64,000 bases of DNA, taken from assembly GCA_950097015.1 (NCBI GenBank), contig CATNEN010000007.1:10727001-10791000 (forward strand), in the 5' to 3' direction. This document shows, piece by piece, positions 1 to 12,630 of the stretch. Every line of letters starts with the position of its first letter. Position 1 is the first letter of the stretch. The stretch is from Macrostomum hystrix (Eukaryota; Platyhelminthes; Macrostomidae). A program made the position numbers and the translations under genes. The notes under the pieces are model-generated. The model searched no databases. It was not told where the DNA came from and saw only the letters and a list, made by a program, of their open reading frames with translations.

Positions 1-1244
1 GGAGCAGCTGAGCTAATGGATGGAGCAGCTGAGCTAATGGATGGAGCAGCTGAGCTAATGGATGGAGCAGCTGAGCTAATGGAGGGAGCAGCTGTGCTAA
101 TGGATGGAGCAGCTGAGCTAATTATGGAGCGGCTGAGGTAATGGATGGAGCAGCTGAGCTAATGGATGGAGCAGCTGAGCTAATGGATGGAGCAGCTGTG
201 CTAATGGATGGAGCAGCTGAGCTAATTATGGAGCGGCTGAGGTAATGGATGGAGCAGCTGAGCTAATGGATGGAGCAGCTGAGCTAATGGATGGAGCAGC
301 TGAGCTAATGGATGGAGCAGCTGAGCTAATGGATGGAGCAGCTGAGCTAATGATGGAGCAGCTGAGCTAATGGATGGAGCAGCTGAGCTAATGGATGGAG
401 CAGCTGAGCTAATGGATGGAGCAGCTGAGCTAATGGATGGAGCAGCTGAGCTAATGGATGGAGCAGCTGAGCTAATGGATGGAGCAGCTGAGCTAATGGA
501 TGGAGCAGCTGAGCTAATGATGGAGCAGCTGAGCTAATGGATGGAGCAGCTGAGCTAATGGATGGAGCAGCTGAGCTAATGGATGGAGCAGCTGAGCTAA
601 TGGAGGGAGCAGCTGTGCTAATGGATGGAGCAGCTGAGCTAATTATGGAGCGGCTGAGGTAATGGATGGAGCAGCTGAGCTAATGGATGGAGCAGCTGAG
701 CTAATGGAGGGAGCAGCTGTGCTAATGGATGGAGCAGCTGAGCTAATGGATTGAGCAGCTGAGCTAATGGATGGAGCAGCTGAGCTAATGGATGGAGCAG
801 CTGAGCTAATGGATGGAGCAGCTGAGCTAATGGATGGAGCAGCTGAGCTAATGGATGGAGCAGCTGAGCTAATGGATGGAGCAGCTGAGCTAATGGATGG
901 AGCAGCTGAGCTAATGGAGGGAGCAGCTGTGCTAATGGATGGAGCAGCTGAGCTAATTATGGAGCGGCTGAGGTAATGGATGGAGCAGCTGAGCTAATGG
1001 ATGGAGCAGCTGAGCTAATGGATGGAGCAGCTGAGCTAATTATGGAGCGGCTGAGGTAATGGATGGAGCAGCTGAGCTAATGGATGGAGCAGCTGAGCTA
1101 ATGGATGGAGCAGCTGTGCTAATGGATGGAGCAGCTGAGCTAATGGATGGAGCAGCTGAGCTAATGATGGAGCAGCTGAGCTAATGATGGAGCAGCTGAG
1201 CTAATTATGGAGCGGCTGAGGTAATGGATGGGCTACTAGCGGAT
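1..1244. repeat. 21-bp minisatellite array
   Basis: Near-perfect tandem copies of a 21-bp unit (core GGAGCAGCTGAGCTAATGGA) run from the window edge to about 1244. There are recurrent variants such as an 18-bp copy and a TTATGGAGCGG variant repeated as a higher-order block. The short open frame inside it is only the repeat read through. The array probably continues left of the window. Confidence 0.95.
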
Positions 1245-1430
1245 GGGCTATAGGCTGAGCAGTGGGTGAAAAATTTTAACCGGCCCTGTTTCGAAAACTG
1301 TCAAACATAATGGGAAAAAGCTAATTTCTGCATCGCTCTACTAGGCAGTAGCACAGACAGTGAAAGCAGACAGAAAAGCTGCAGTTTTTCATTTCCGTTA
1401 ACTGAAGCCACTACCCGCTGTTACCCGCAG

Positions 1431-1535
1431 ACAATTCTACCCAGGTGATATCTGGCCTGTGGGACACATGCTTCCTGGCCAATGGCACCTGCGTGCACAA
1501 CTTCCAGCTGCACTCCCAGCACAGTGATGCTCACG
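1431..1535 (+). CDS. Internal exon of a claudin-like tetraspan protein (partial)
   Basis: A 105-bp exon lies between an acceptor (CCGCAG) and a donor (GTGAGT), in phase 1 at both ends. It encodes the claudin-type first-extracellular-loop signature GLWDTC, followed about seven residues later by a second Cys (NGTC). The same signature sits in exon 1 of the claudin-like gene at 4018-6478, which also ends in phase 1. No first exon with a start codon and no private downstream exons are visible near it. It may be an exon of a gene starting left of the window, an alternative loop exon that splices into the exon at 4924, or a relic. Family assignment rests on the GLW...C...C motif. Confidence 0.6.
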
Positions 1536-1540
1536 GTGAG

Positions 1541-4017
1541 TTACCTGCCGCTGTTGCTACACAGCTACATAACTACTCATTTAAGCTGAGGGAGAAACTC
1601 AAAGGGAACGCCTATAATTGTATGATGAAGTGTGTTCTCAGCCTCTCAAAATCTTCAGCCTGCACTTTCTGAGCCTTCCTCCTTCAATGCTGGTGGCATT
1701 GGGTTGGGAACTTTACCCCCACTCCCAGCTCCACCCACCCCCAGTGCGACAATCGCCTGACCGGCTGCCGGCCTGAAAACTTCCGGCAGGCAGTCAAGGC
1801 GTCGGCAGCGCCTCCAGGACTGCCGCCCTCCCCGTCGCTGCCTGTCACTTTCCCCGCCACGCCCGCTTCGGGTTCCGGAGCGTCCCCACTTCAGCCGCTG
1901 CCCCCTTCCTCCCCCAATATTCCCTCCTTCAAACTCATCTTTCTCTCTCCTTTGCGTTACAGACTCTCCCTGCCCGCACTTCCACCGCCACAGCTCCGGC
2001 TGACTCCTTCTGGAAAAAATAATTTCCCACACATTGCCATCACCCTCTTCCCCTCCGCTGCGTCCTCAAACCCCCGTGCCTGCCGCGGCTCCTCGGTCGA
2101 GTCCGGCCCACCCCAGCCGCCGGTCAGTCCGCCGACCCCGCCACCCCGCACTGCGCCGTGTCCGCCGCACCTGCAGCTATTGACAGACAGGACAGGCGGA
2201 GCTGCCGATTGAGCCCGGGCGAGGAGAAAGTGCAAGGCCCGCTGGAATCGCTGAGAAGAGAAAAGGGAGCTGGGCGGCCGTCACGGCAGCTCCCAGGGAC
2301 TCGGGACAGTTGGTAGCAGAGGGGGAGAAGTTGGAAAATGGATGAGTGGGGGCGGCTGCGCGAGGGAGAGGGGCCGCAGGGACAGAAGTGGGAGGAGAGC
2401 GGGCGGAGGAGACAGGCTCACGCGCCAGAAAGAACTCACTGGAGTGGAGACGCTGAGACCCGGATGGGGGAGCCAGAGGAGGAATGGGCAATGGAGCGGT
2501 GGATGCTGAGGCCCGCTCTCTCATGCCTATTCTCCGACGCCGCGGCAGCTGCCAGGGCTCGGACAGGGCGGGTGGAGCCGGCGGGGGGAAGGAAGGGAGA
2601 AGGTCCTCCAGCTAGTTTGATCCGGTGCCTTCGATCCGCAGCTCCGTCTCCTTCTTCTGAACCCAGCCGCAGACAGCGCAGCCGGCAGAAGACATTGGGC
2701 CAGCTTTCCTGAGCGCCCATCGTCTCATCCACCCCCGAGCGCCCACACTGGCAGTTGTTCGCGGAAGAATTGACAAAGCGGAATGCGTGAAGACTGGTCT
2801 GAGGCCGCTAGGAGCTGACATCCCGCCGAGGCTTTTGGAAGATTTTCCCGTTCCCCCGCCGCGAGATCCCCCGGAAATCCCATATCCCGCCGCAAGTGGG
2901 CCGCTCCAGCAGCGCCTGGCTTACGCCGGATATTGCAAATTGAATTAGCGCGGCCTGAGCGCTGCGGCCAGGCCGCTGAGCTGGCCCACTCTGGCAAGGC
3001 AAACTTTCGCATTAACTTAATAGTCCGGCGGATGACAATCCGCAGAATGTGGGCCGCCCACAGCAAAGCAGAAATTATTCATGCTCACAGCAGCTCAAAC
3101 AGCAGGCTGAGGCCGCATGAGTAAAGATGGGAGTGTCACGGGTGAGAGCTGCTCATGGTGGGTCAGAATCAATCAGCAGAGAGCAGGCGCTCCGCGACCC
3201 CTGGCCCGCAGCCAGATGATACAAATCAAGCTTCTGCCCGGGTCGGGCTGCCCATCGCTCCGCCCCCCACCCGCCCTGTCCACCTCAGCTGGGCATGAAG
3301 CAACTGCTGCGAGGGGGAAGTGATGGGGCGCGAGGGGCAGGGAGGCTGGGCAGTGTGAGCGCCATGCAGCCTTGCATATCGGAAGGGGCAGTGGCGGCGG
3401 AATCAGGTGCGGGGCTCACCTGCCCAATGTACTTTCTCTCCTTCTCTGTCACTACTCCGACCGACCCAGCTGCAGCTTCGCGTGAGTTGAGCTCGCCGGC
3501 AGCGCTTCATCGGCTCCGCGTCTCATCCCCGGCTGGTCTCTCCTGGCGAGGTGTCGCAGGACTTCGAGGACCGGCCGGGCAGAGAGGCGCCACTGGGGAA
3601 GGCGCGAAATTGGGGTGGATGGAGAAAGCGAAGCCGGAGAGGCTCTGGGAGCTGGAAGCCGTGTGTTCCAGCCCTAACAACGGAGGATGGAGGGCCGCAT
3701 GGAGGGGCAGCAGGTAGCGGCCCAGTGGCTGGCAGCGCCGCGGCCAACCCTGGGCCCCGGGAGAGGTCGGAGGGGCGGACGGAACTCTGGGAGATCGGAC
3801 GAGGGAAAAGTCAAGACAAGGCCGACTCCTTTTCTCAGCGTGCCCCTTCCCTCTGCTTCCGTAATCCCCTGCACTCCCGACCGCCACCCAGGCGACTCCC
3901 AAAAAAACAGCAGCGATGTGGCCGCAGCTCCCGGACACGCATTCGCTGCCGCTGCCGCCGCCGCCTTTGCCGACGCTGCCATGAGCGACCGCCGGCCCAG
4001 TCGGCACCCGCCGCCGG
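1541..4017. other. GC-rich non-coding stretch upstream of the claudin-like gene
   Basis: This is GC- and CpG-rich sequence with many overlapping open frames on both strands. None shows a recognisable domain or convincing splice pattern. It looks like promoter and 5' UTR sequence of the gene beginning at 4018. I see no gene in it. Confidence 0.5.
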
Positions 4018-6478
4018 ATGAAGTCGCTGAAGAATTTCCTCAGCTTCAAGGTCCCGGACAACAGTGCCTACGAGCAGCGCGTCTATACCGAGGACTTCTG
4101 CTTCCAGGAGAAGCGGCGCCTGCGCTGGCGCTGCTGCGGCGCCGGGGCCTCCGTCCTGGCTCTTATACTTTACGCCAACATGCTGCACCCCGCCTCGCAC
4201 TGGACCGCTGCCCCGTCGGGGAGCGGTGGCACCGGCGGCGGCGGCGGCGTAAGCGGAAGCCGAGGCTCCTGGTCCGGCCTGTGGGACGCCTGCTACCTGC
4301 TGGCCTTCAACAAGACGGTGCCCCACGAGCTGCAGCATGTTAGCTGCGCGCACTTTGTGCCAGGTAGCGGCCCTCCCTCCACTCATGACCACTCATGATG
4401 CATATCCTTGCAGTTCAAAGGCGCCAGCTCCGAATGACTTTATAGATTTTTCTAAGAAATGGAAATCGGCGCCCAAACTCCAACTCTCTGTCTTTCAAAC
4501 TCTCAGCGTCTCAGCGCGAGCTCTCAAACTATTTTCTCAACAACAATCTACTTTGGTTCCCTACCACGCTTTGAATAGGAGAGAACGAGTATTTTTAATA
4601 ATTATCCTTGGATTAAAAACTAAACTTACTATTAATTCATAAATAAGATTTAATTATATTTTGTTGTTGCCATTTTTATGTTGGCATCCGATCTCTTACC
4701 CAAATATAGATGTATTCCAGCTCTTTTGCTCTTCGCCAGCCCAATCTCTCACCCTAATGTACATTTCAAATCAGCCCAATCTCTCACCCTAATGTACATT
4801 TCAAATCAGCCCAATCTCTCACCCTAATGTATATTTCAAATCAGCCCAATCTCTCACCCTAATGTACATTTCTAACCCGTCAATGTACATTGCAAACCAA
4901 AATGACATCCGCACGCCCTGCAGACTGGCAAAAGGCGATCATCGGCCTGCTATTCTTCTCAGTTCTGTTCGCTGCCATCGGCTCCGTGCTGGCCGTCTGC
5001 GGCCTCTGCGCTGGCTATCTGCCGAGGAAGATGTACTATTACCACTCGGCGGGCGAGATCTTCTTTGTGTCCGGTGAGTTCCGAAGAGCTATCAATGAGC
5101 TTACGTACAATGAGAAAATTACTACTAATCTATGCATAAGATTTCGATGGCCTGTAAAAGCTAATCCGGATCAGACCAGCCACTACAAGCGAGGCTCACA
5201 CCGCAAGTGAATTTGTTGGAGCCGACGGGATTATTTTAGCTGCTGCTCTTCGGGCAGACCCGGGCTGGACCCGGGGACGCCACCTCGAAGTGGGCCGCAG
5301 CCTCACAAAAAGCGGGGAAATCTCGGATCCCGTGCTCATCTCCTTGGGGGGCGGCGGGGTGGGAAGCGGGTGATAAAATTCGGCGAGAAAGACCTCTCCA
5401 GTCTCCGCCCACTCCTAGGGACAGCATAAACAAGGCTCAGCTGGGTACCGCAGCCGAGGCTATCAGATTATGATCGGGCGCAATGGGCCCGCAGTCCTGT
5501 CTGGGGATGCACTTATAGGCCCGCCGGCCTGGCTCAGCTGGCCTTATTCAATTTCAAGCGGTCGGGAGGGGCAGGAGAGCTCAGCTCTTGCGCGGGGACG
5601 AGGCTAGCGGGCGAAACAGTGACGGCCTACGTGAAAGATAGCCAGCTGGCCAAAGGCGTGTTAAAAATTCTACTCCTTTGATGGCGCAGTGCATAGCTTT
5701 GAAGCCAAAACTGCCTTCCCGCCCGCCTGCCTGCCTTTTTCTTTGAGAAAAATATTCTGCAAAGCTCAAAAGAGCTTGTTGGGACTGCCACCCCAGGGAG
5801 TAAAATTTGCTTGACTGCTGGTAAAGTGAGACAATTCTGGGAAATTTTAAATCATTCTTTAAGCCATTATTTTCACCCACCCCACGTTTGGCCCCTCCCT
5901 ACCCTCAAATTTAACACCCACCCCACGTTTGGTCTCTCCCTACCCTCAAATTTAACACCCACCCCACGTTTGGTCTCTCCCTACCCTCAAATTTAACACC
6001 CACCCCACGTTTGGCCCCTCACTACCTTCAAATTTAAAACCCACCCCACGTTTGGCCCCACCCTACCCTCAAATTTAACACCCACCCTACGTTTGGTCTC
6101 TCCCTAACGTCCAATTTGACACCCACGCCTAGCATAGTTTGGATCATAGTGAGTCAATGAATCACTGCACACTATTTGATCTGACCTGCCTTGCCTAACC
6201 AGTCCGCCTGCCCACTGACTTTCCTGCCTGCAGCAGTGGCCACCACCATCGCTGTTGGCGTCTATCCCTACGTTGTGCAACGCTTTGTCTACCAGTCGGC
6301 CAGCTACGGCTACGGCTACGGCCTCGGCTGGGCGACGGCGGGCCTGCTCTACCTGGCCTCGCTGAGCATGATGCTGGACGACCTGGTGCGTGAGTCGGCC
6401 CGGCCTCGGCCCTGGACAGTGCTCTGCTGCTTCTGCCCGGCCGTGCGGCGCTCCGGCGACCATCCGCAGCCAGTCTGA
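4018..6478 (+). CDS. Claudin-like four-transmembrane protein
   Basis: Three exons (4018-4363, 4924-5073, 6234-6478) join in phase 1 at both junctions to give about 247 residues. The start is the ATG at 4018, because the same frame has a stop at 3982. Exon 1 holds a basic cytoplasmic start, TM1 (about residues 42-54) and a Gly/Ser-rich loop ending in the W-GLW-C-C claudin signature (WSGLWDAC, then a Cys about 17 residues on). Exon 2 holds TM2 (IIGLLFFSVLFAAIGSVLAV) and the start of TM3. Exon 3 completes TM3 and holds TM4 plus a short Cys- and Arg-containing tail. The PMP22/claudin superfamily forms paracellular or septate-junction barriers or regulates channels. The exact subfamily cannot be told. 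Both introns contain minisatellites. Confidence 0.8.
4736..4885. repeat. 35-bp tandem repeat in intron 1 of the claudin-like gene
   Basis: About four copies of a 35-bp unit (core CCCAATCTCTCACCCTAATG) lie just before the acceptor of exon 2. Confidence 0.9.
5875..6125. repeat. 41-bp tandem repeat in intron 2 of the claudin-like gene
   Basis: About six copies of a 41-bp pyrimidine-rich unit (core CCCACCCCACGTTTGG) fill the end of intron 2, before exon 3. Confidence 0.9.
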
Positions 6479-7389
6479 CACTCCCCCAACCCCCTCCCAG
6501 CACGCTTCATAGAGTCACGTGACTGTGCATCTGCGAAAAGTAACACCCCTCCGCTTTCTAAGTGCCACGGAAGTGGGTGGTCCAGAGAGCACTCGCGTGC
6601 TACCGAAGCCTTTGAGCTGCCACTCAGGTCTCGCGTACCTGCCGCTTGATCGAAGCAGTTTTCAGCGTGGGGCGGCACAAATATAATCCTCTTTGCCCTC
6701 GGCTCAGTCGGCCAGCTTAACAAAAGTGCAGCGCCAACACGCTCGGGGTGCTAAAATGTACACACAATCCATGTTTTGTTGCTGCGAGTGTACGCTCGTA
6801 CAGTGACTGTACACTCAGTGCATACCGAATGTACGCAGAGCTTTGTTAATGTACAATTTGCATGCCAATTTAGCTTATGCGCATGCACACTGGGCGCCCA
6901 TGCAGAGATGCCCACTGCGGGTGTACTTTTATTTTCACGTGCGCTCAAGCTTCTCCATAAATAGAGCGGCAAATGCTAACAGTGTCTAGAATCATTTTCA
7001 CGACTCGAAAGTATTTGGCTGCCATTCAGGCGGCTGACGCACCTGCCCCATGTCTGCCTGCACCGATCCAGGTGTCTGCGATCCCCTGGCTAGTCCCACA
7101 CCAACCGCTGGTGTCATGCCTGTTAGCTTACCCGTTAGCTTACGGATGTTCCACACCCGCTTTCTCTGCTAAACTCCTATAACAGTTACTTTATTCTATT
7201 TTTTCAGTCTTTATAAGCAATTCATATTTTATTATTACAGTGCACCTGTCTATATTGGATTCTAACTGAACTAAAAATACATTTAATTGCGTTAGCGCAG
7301 ACACAGACTGGAAGTCCCGAACTTGGGTTGCTGGATTCCGTACTCGGTTAATTTCAACTCGGCTTGAGCAGTCTCAGGTGAACCTGAGC
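6479..7389. other. Spacer, no gene seen
   Basis: This is the 3' flank of the claudin-like gene. I see no coding exon, RNA gene or mobile element in it. Confidence 0.4.
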
Positions 7390-8652
7390 AAAAAATGCAG
7401 TATAAGGATCCGATGGCTGTGGAGATAACATGCCGTATAAGGATCCGATGGCTGTGGCGATGACATGCCGTATAAGGATCCGATGGCTGTGGAGATGACA
7501 TGCAGTATAAGGATCCGATGGCTGTGGAGATGACATGCCGTATAAGGATCCGATGGCTGTGGAGATGACATGCCGTATAAGGATCCGATGGCTGTGGCGA
7601 TGACATGCCGTATAAGGATCCGATGGCTGTGGCGATGACATGCCGTATAAGGATCCGATGGCTGTGGAGATGACATGCAGTATAAGGATCCGATGGCTGT
7701 GGAGATGACATGCCGTATAAGGATCCGATGGCTGTGGAGATGACATGCCGTATAAGGATCCGATGGCTGTGGAGATGACATGCCGTATAAGGATCCGATG
7801 GCTGTGGCGATGACATGCCGTATAAGGATCCGATGGCTGTGGAGATGACATGCCGTATAAGGATCCGATGGCTGTGGAGATGACATGCCGTATAAGGATC
7901 CGATGGCTGTGGCGATGACATGCCGTATAAGGATCCGATGGCTGTGGCGATGACATGCCGTATAAGGATCCGATGGCTGTGGAGATGACATGCCGTATAA
8001 GGATCCGATGGCTGTGGAGATGACATGCCGTATAAGGATCCGATGGCTGTGGAGATGACATGCCGTATAAGGATCCGATGGCTGTGGAGATGACATGCCG
8101 TATAAGGATCCGATGGCTGTGGCGATGACATGCCGTATAAGGATCCGATGGCTGTGGCGATGACATGCCGTATAAGGATCCGATGGCTGTGGAGATGACA
8201 TGCCGTATAAGGATCCGATGGCTGTGGAGATGACATGCCGTATAAGGATCCGATGGCTGTGGAGATGACATGCAGTATAAGGATCCGATGGCTGTGGAGA
8301 TAACATGCCGTATAAGGATCCGATGGCTGTGGCGATGACATGCCGTATAAGGATCCGATGGCTGTGGAGATGACATGCCGTATAAGGATCCGATGGCTGT
8401 GGCGATGACATGCCGTATAAGGATCCGATGGCTGTGGAGATGACATGCCGTAGAAGGATCCGATGGCTGTGGAGATGACATGCCGTATAAGGATCCGATG
8501 GCTGTGGAGATGACATGCCGTATAAGGATCCGATGGCTGTGGAGATGACATGCCGTATAAGGATCCGATGGCTGTGGAGATGACACGGACATGCCGTATA
8601 AGGATCCGATGGCTGTGGAGATGACATGCTGTATAAGGATGTTATGGCTGAG
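7390..8652. repeat. 35-bp minisatellite array
   Basis: About 36 tandem copies of a 35-bp unit (core TATAAGGATCCGATGGCTGT) with few substitutions. The unit length is not a multiple of three and it lacks stops on the minus strand. Therefore all three minus frames are open for more than 400 codons and cycle through one 35-residue pattern. No start context, splice signal or known domain supports translation. Confidence 0.95.
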
Positions 8653-11154
8653 GCGATGACACAGACATCACAAAACTCCAAATCACAAGCAGGATATTTC
8701 CCAAGCCGCATCAGGTTTCAGCCAGGCGGGCCGGGGGGAGGGCGCCTCGGACGGCCGGGTCGGCCAGGCGTGAAATGCCAGGCACGGCAGGCCGCGATGT
8801 TGGAACTGCAGCGGCTCAGGGCAACCTGCGCCTGAGCTCATTCGGGCAGTACTCAAGTGGACTCCCGGGGGTTGGGGAGGGGCGGCCCACAGTCGCTTCC
8901 GTGTGCGGCTTGCGAGGCCTGTTGAATTATTTAGCTTCTGACAACAGATGCGCCGGCGCCTCTCCTCCCCGATGGCTGCTCGAGTTCCCGCTGAAATGGG
9001 CCAGCGGGAGGTCGCACTCGCAGTCGAGTCCCCGGAGACAGGGGCAGAGTGGGGGCTGGGGATGCCGGCACGTCCCCGCAGCGCCAATTCTTTGGCTGAT
9101 AAGTGACTCGGGATGGGGGGGCAGAAAAGCTCGAGTGGTGGCGGCGGGGGCGGGAGAGGCACGGAGACTGGCTGTGCCGCCCAGTCCGTCCCGCGGGATG
9201 TCGGCGGATCCGGCCGCCTCCGCCGCCCAAAAACTCGAGCCCTCATCCTCGCAGCGGGCAGCGCCTTCGGTTTCGGTTTTCCTGTTTTCAGCGTCCCAAG
9301 CCGCCTAATGAAATTGAACCCCCCCGGCCAACCCGCCCTCCTCCGTCAGCCCCGGCCCGACTGTCTGCTGGGCCTGCTGCATTTTGCATGACATGCGGCT
9401 GAGACTCGAAAATGAAGCGCGCACTCACACACCCACTCACACACACACTCACAGCTGCTCACTCAGCAGCAGTGTGGGAGGCAGCGGATACTGTTAGAGG
9501 AGAAGTCAAGCTGCTGCAGCAAGCAGGCGCACATTCGCTCGGGCGGGTTTCAAGGATAGGGGAGCAGCAACAGTCGTTGGATTGGCCCATCCGGGGAAGC
9601 GCTCGGGATGCTCCAAGCTGCTCTGAGTTTCTCCCTAGGCGGGCCAAGCAGCTGCTCATCTGCACAGCAGCTGGGAAGAGCCACAGGATCGAGAATGGGG
9701 ATCGATTTATCTCATGGCACTGGCAGAACTCCCCGACAGGGAATGAGTGTTGACTCTGATGATGCTGCGGGCTAGTTCTGGAGGATGCGGCGGCAGTCGA
9801 TCATTTGGGAAGCCGCTATGGAGCAGCCGCTAGGGTACGAGTACTTTGCCATTCTCAGGTACCGGACCAATATACTTTCTTTCTGAAAGCCCAGAAAGCT
9901 ATGACATGTACAAGCCTTCAACTTTGCCTTGCGACTCTACGAGCTCGCTATGGTTCCAGCTTCAATTCTACGAGTTCGCTATGGTTACAGCTGCATTATA
10001 CGAGCTCGCTATGATTCCAGCTTCAATTATACGAGCTCGCTATGGTTCCAGCTTCAATTATACGAGCTCGCTATGGTTCCAGCTTCAATTATACGAGCTC
10101 GCTATGGTTACAGCTTCAATTCTAGTTGACTCCTGCCTCGATTCTAGAAGGGAAAAGCACATTGGCAGAGAGCTCAGAGAGCTGCAGCGACTCGGCCGTG
10201 GGTCCCTTTTGAGGGCCGCTCTTAATGAGCTGCCAGGGCCAGTTGCTCTGGGCACGACAGCGCAGGGGATGCGGATAGGCTCGAGCTGCGCTGCCTCCAG
10301 CATGCTGCTAATAAGCCCGGGAGGAGGCAGGCCCGCGGGGAGGAGACAGCTGAAGAGACCGATTTTGAGCCGCCTGCGTGAGGGGCAAATTAGGAGCCAG
10401 AGCGGGGGCTGCGGGTGGATTTAGGGGATCAGCGGACTAGCCAGCCAGCCAGGAAGGAAGAGTAGGGATTGAGCAGCAGGGATTATGAGATAAGCGGGGA
10501 TAACTGGCGGAGGCTGGGAGGCTGGGGCGGATGGGGCGCCCGTCAGGGTGCCAAAACGGGGAAGGATGGCCAAACAAACAGGCCTAGAGTCCGCCGGGAG
10601 GGAAGAGGCGAGGTCAGCTGCTGAGCCCGGGAATGCGCTCAGAGCCTAAGTGGAACGAGGGAAGGGGATATTGGGCAGTGGCTTTTTGGGATTTGCGCGA
10701 GATCGGCATTGGGGCTAAAAGTGCAAGCGGCCATGCCGGCAGGATATTTGAGGGCCTGACGTACCAGGCTTGCACCCGGCGGTCTGCTGCTGCGCGCCTT
10801 GGCGGAATGAATTGCTGGACGCCGTGATAGGCTGGGTCGGGAGCCATAAATCAAGAATAATGGGGCTGGCCAGGCCCGCAATCTGCTGCCAGATGAGCAC
10901 CACTCCACAGCGGCCTCGGCTGACCAGCTGTCAGTCAAGGGAGGATTCTGCTCAATCTCTGTTCCCGATAACTCAGTGACCGTTTACCCACCCAGCGGCC
11001 GGCCATCAGAATTAATCGCTTTGTTTCTGATCTGGTTGTGATTAATTTTTTATCTGACGTCAAGGCTGGAGCCGGACAGGCTCAGGAGCGGCTCCTGCTG
11101 CCAGGCTCGATATTTCAGGCTAAGCAGAACTGTGGGACAATCGCTCCAGTCTGT
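8653..11154. other. Moderately GC-rich spacer, no gene seen
   Basis: Apart from a 31-bp repeat cluster (about 9936-10125) and a short CA-type simple repeat near 9420-9455, I find nothing supported here. Open frames on both strands overlap one another and resemble no family I know. Confidence 0.4.
9936..10125. repeat. 31-bp tandem repeat
   Basis: About six copies of a 31-bp unit (core ACGAGCTCGCTATGGTTCCA) with small variations and one 30-bp copy. Confidence 0.9.
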
Positions 11155-11809
11155 AAATGTTCGGGCTACGCTCTTTCTAGGAATGCACTGTTCATGCTAT
11201 TCAGGCTACGCTCTTTCTAGGAATGCACTGTTCAGGCTATTCAGGCTACGCTCTTTCTAGGAATGCACTGTTCATGCTATTCAGGCTACGCTCTTTCTAG
11301 GAATGCACTGTTCAGGCTATTCAGGCTACGCTCTTTCTAGGAATGCACTGTTCAGGCTATTCAGACTACGCTCTTTCTAGGAATGCACTGTTCAGGCTAT
11401 TCAGGCTACGCTCTTTCTAGGAATGCACTGTTCAGGCTATTCAGGCTACGCTCTTTCTAGGAATGCACTGTTCATGCTATTCAGGCGACGCTCTTTCTGG
11501 GAATGCACTGTTCAGGCTATTCAGGCTACGCTCTTTCTAGGAATGCACTGTTCATGCTATTCAGGCTACGCTCTTTCTAGGAATGCACTGTTCAGGCTAT
11601 TCAGGCTACGCTCTTTCTAGGAATGCACTGTTCAGGCTATTCAGGCTACGCTCTTTCTAGGAATGCACTGTTCAGGCTATTCAGGCTACGCTCTTTCTAG
11701 GAATGCACTGTTCATGCTATTCAGGCTACGCTCTTTCTAGGAATGCACTGTTCAGGCTATTCAGGCTACGCTCTTTCTAGGAATGCACTGTTCAGGCTAT
11801 TCAGGCTAC
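11155..11809. repeat. 40-bp minisatellite array, left block
   Basis: About sixteen copies of a 40-bp unit (core CTACGCTCTTTCTAGGAATG). The block stops abruptly at CTAC (11806-11809), where an LTR is inserted. The same array resumes on the other side. Confidence 0.95.
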
Positions 11810-12630
11810 TGTTGTGCACGTGCGCTTGCACTGCTCAAGTGCACTCGCCCCCCTGCGCAACAAGTGCACTCGCAGTTGTTTTTGGCATTGTTGTTTTGGC
11901 GTTAAAGGCTCAGCGGTGTAAGCCGCTTAGCCGCCATTGTGTTGGCTGCGCGCTGGTTGGCTGGGCCGCCCTTTTTGGTCCTCGCCCCAGGCTGCCCCTC
12001 CCCCAGCTGCGCCGTGATTGGCCGGTGGGTAGCTGGGCCGGGGTGGTGGGTGGGGGTGGGGCGGGGGAGGGGGCCCCGGCCCTTCGTGAGCCGTGTCCTA
12101 TAAAGGCGCGGCCGGGGGCGGGTGGCTGCCCCGTGCGCGTGTTCACGCTCTACAACGCCTGACTCTGTTTCCATAACCCGTCCCCCACGCACAAATAATA
12201 ACTAATAAATATCGACCACCCGGTCTGCCAGCCGCAATCAGAAGTCCGCTGAACGAAGTTGACTACCCGCACGAGTGCGAGTGAACCAGAAGTAAGTCGC
12301 TGCCTTGTCTCCTTCATTTCGGGGGCTGTAGTGGGGACCGTCCGTGTGTCCTGACGCCGACTAAGGAGGGGGACTAGACCAGGTAGCCAGCCAGGGGTCA
12401 CCCTGTACTGTACGCCCGCTGTACTCAGACGCCAGCTCGTGCGCCCTGCCGCCCCGCTGAAGGGTGATCGACATCACAGCGTCCCGACGCGTGTGCCGGC
12501 CACTTGGGTGCGTCCTGACGCCCCAGACTTAGGGTCCCGTGCGGACACTCGCGCCCTGACGCAGGCCAGCACGGGCCCGCGTACTCTGACCCTCCTAGGG
12601 GCACCCCTCCGGGAAGTCGCGAGTACAACA
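11810..12630 (+). mobile_element. Solo LTR of a retrotransposon
   Basis: An 821-bp segment interrupts the 40-bp array. It begins TGTTGTGC and ends GTACAACA, so it has TG...CA inverted ends of six bases (TGTTGT/ACAACA). It is flanked by a 4-bp duplication CTAC (11806-11809 and 12631-12634). The array resumes in register after it. Inside are ATTGG (CCAAT) boxes, a TATAAAGG box at 12099 and an AATAAA at 12204-12209 about 105 bp downstream. These are the expected U3-R-U5 landmarks for plus orientation. No internal coding region or second LTR is present, so this is a solo LTR. A 4-bp duplication suits Ty3/Gypsy-like integrases, but the class is inferred. Confidence 0.85.

Noticed and set aside
3507-4392. 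Long open frames on both strands around the first claudin-like exon
   Set aside because: They are shadows of GC-rich sequence. Only the frame at 4018 has transmembrane and claudin features and phase-matched downstream exons.
7292-8711. Three overlapping minus-strand open frames of 412-445 codons
   Set aside because: They are the 35-bp tandem repeat read in each frame. There is no splice structure, start context or domain.
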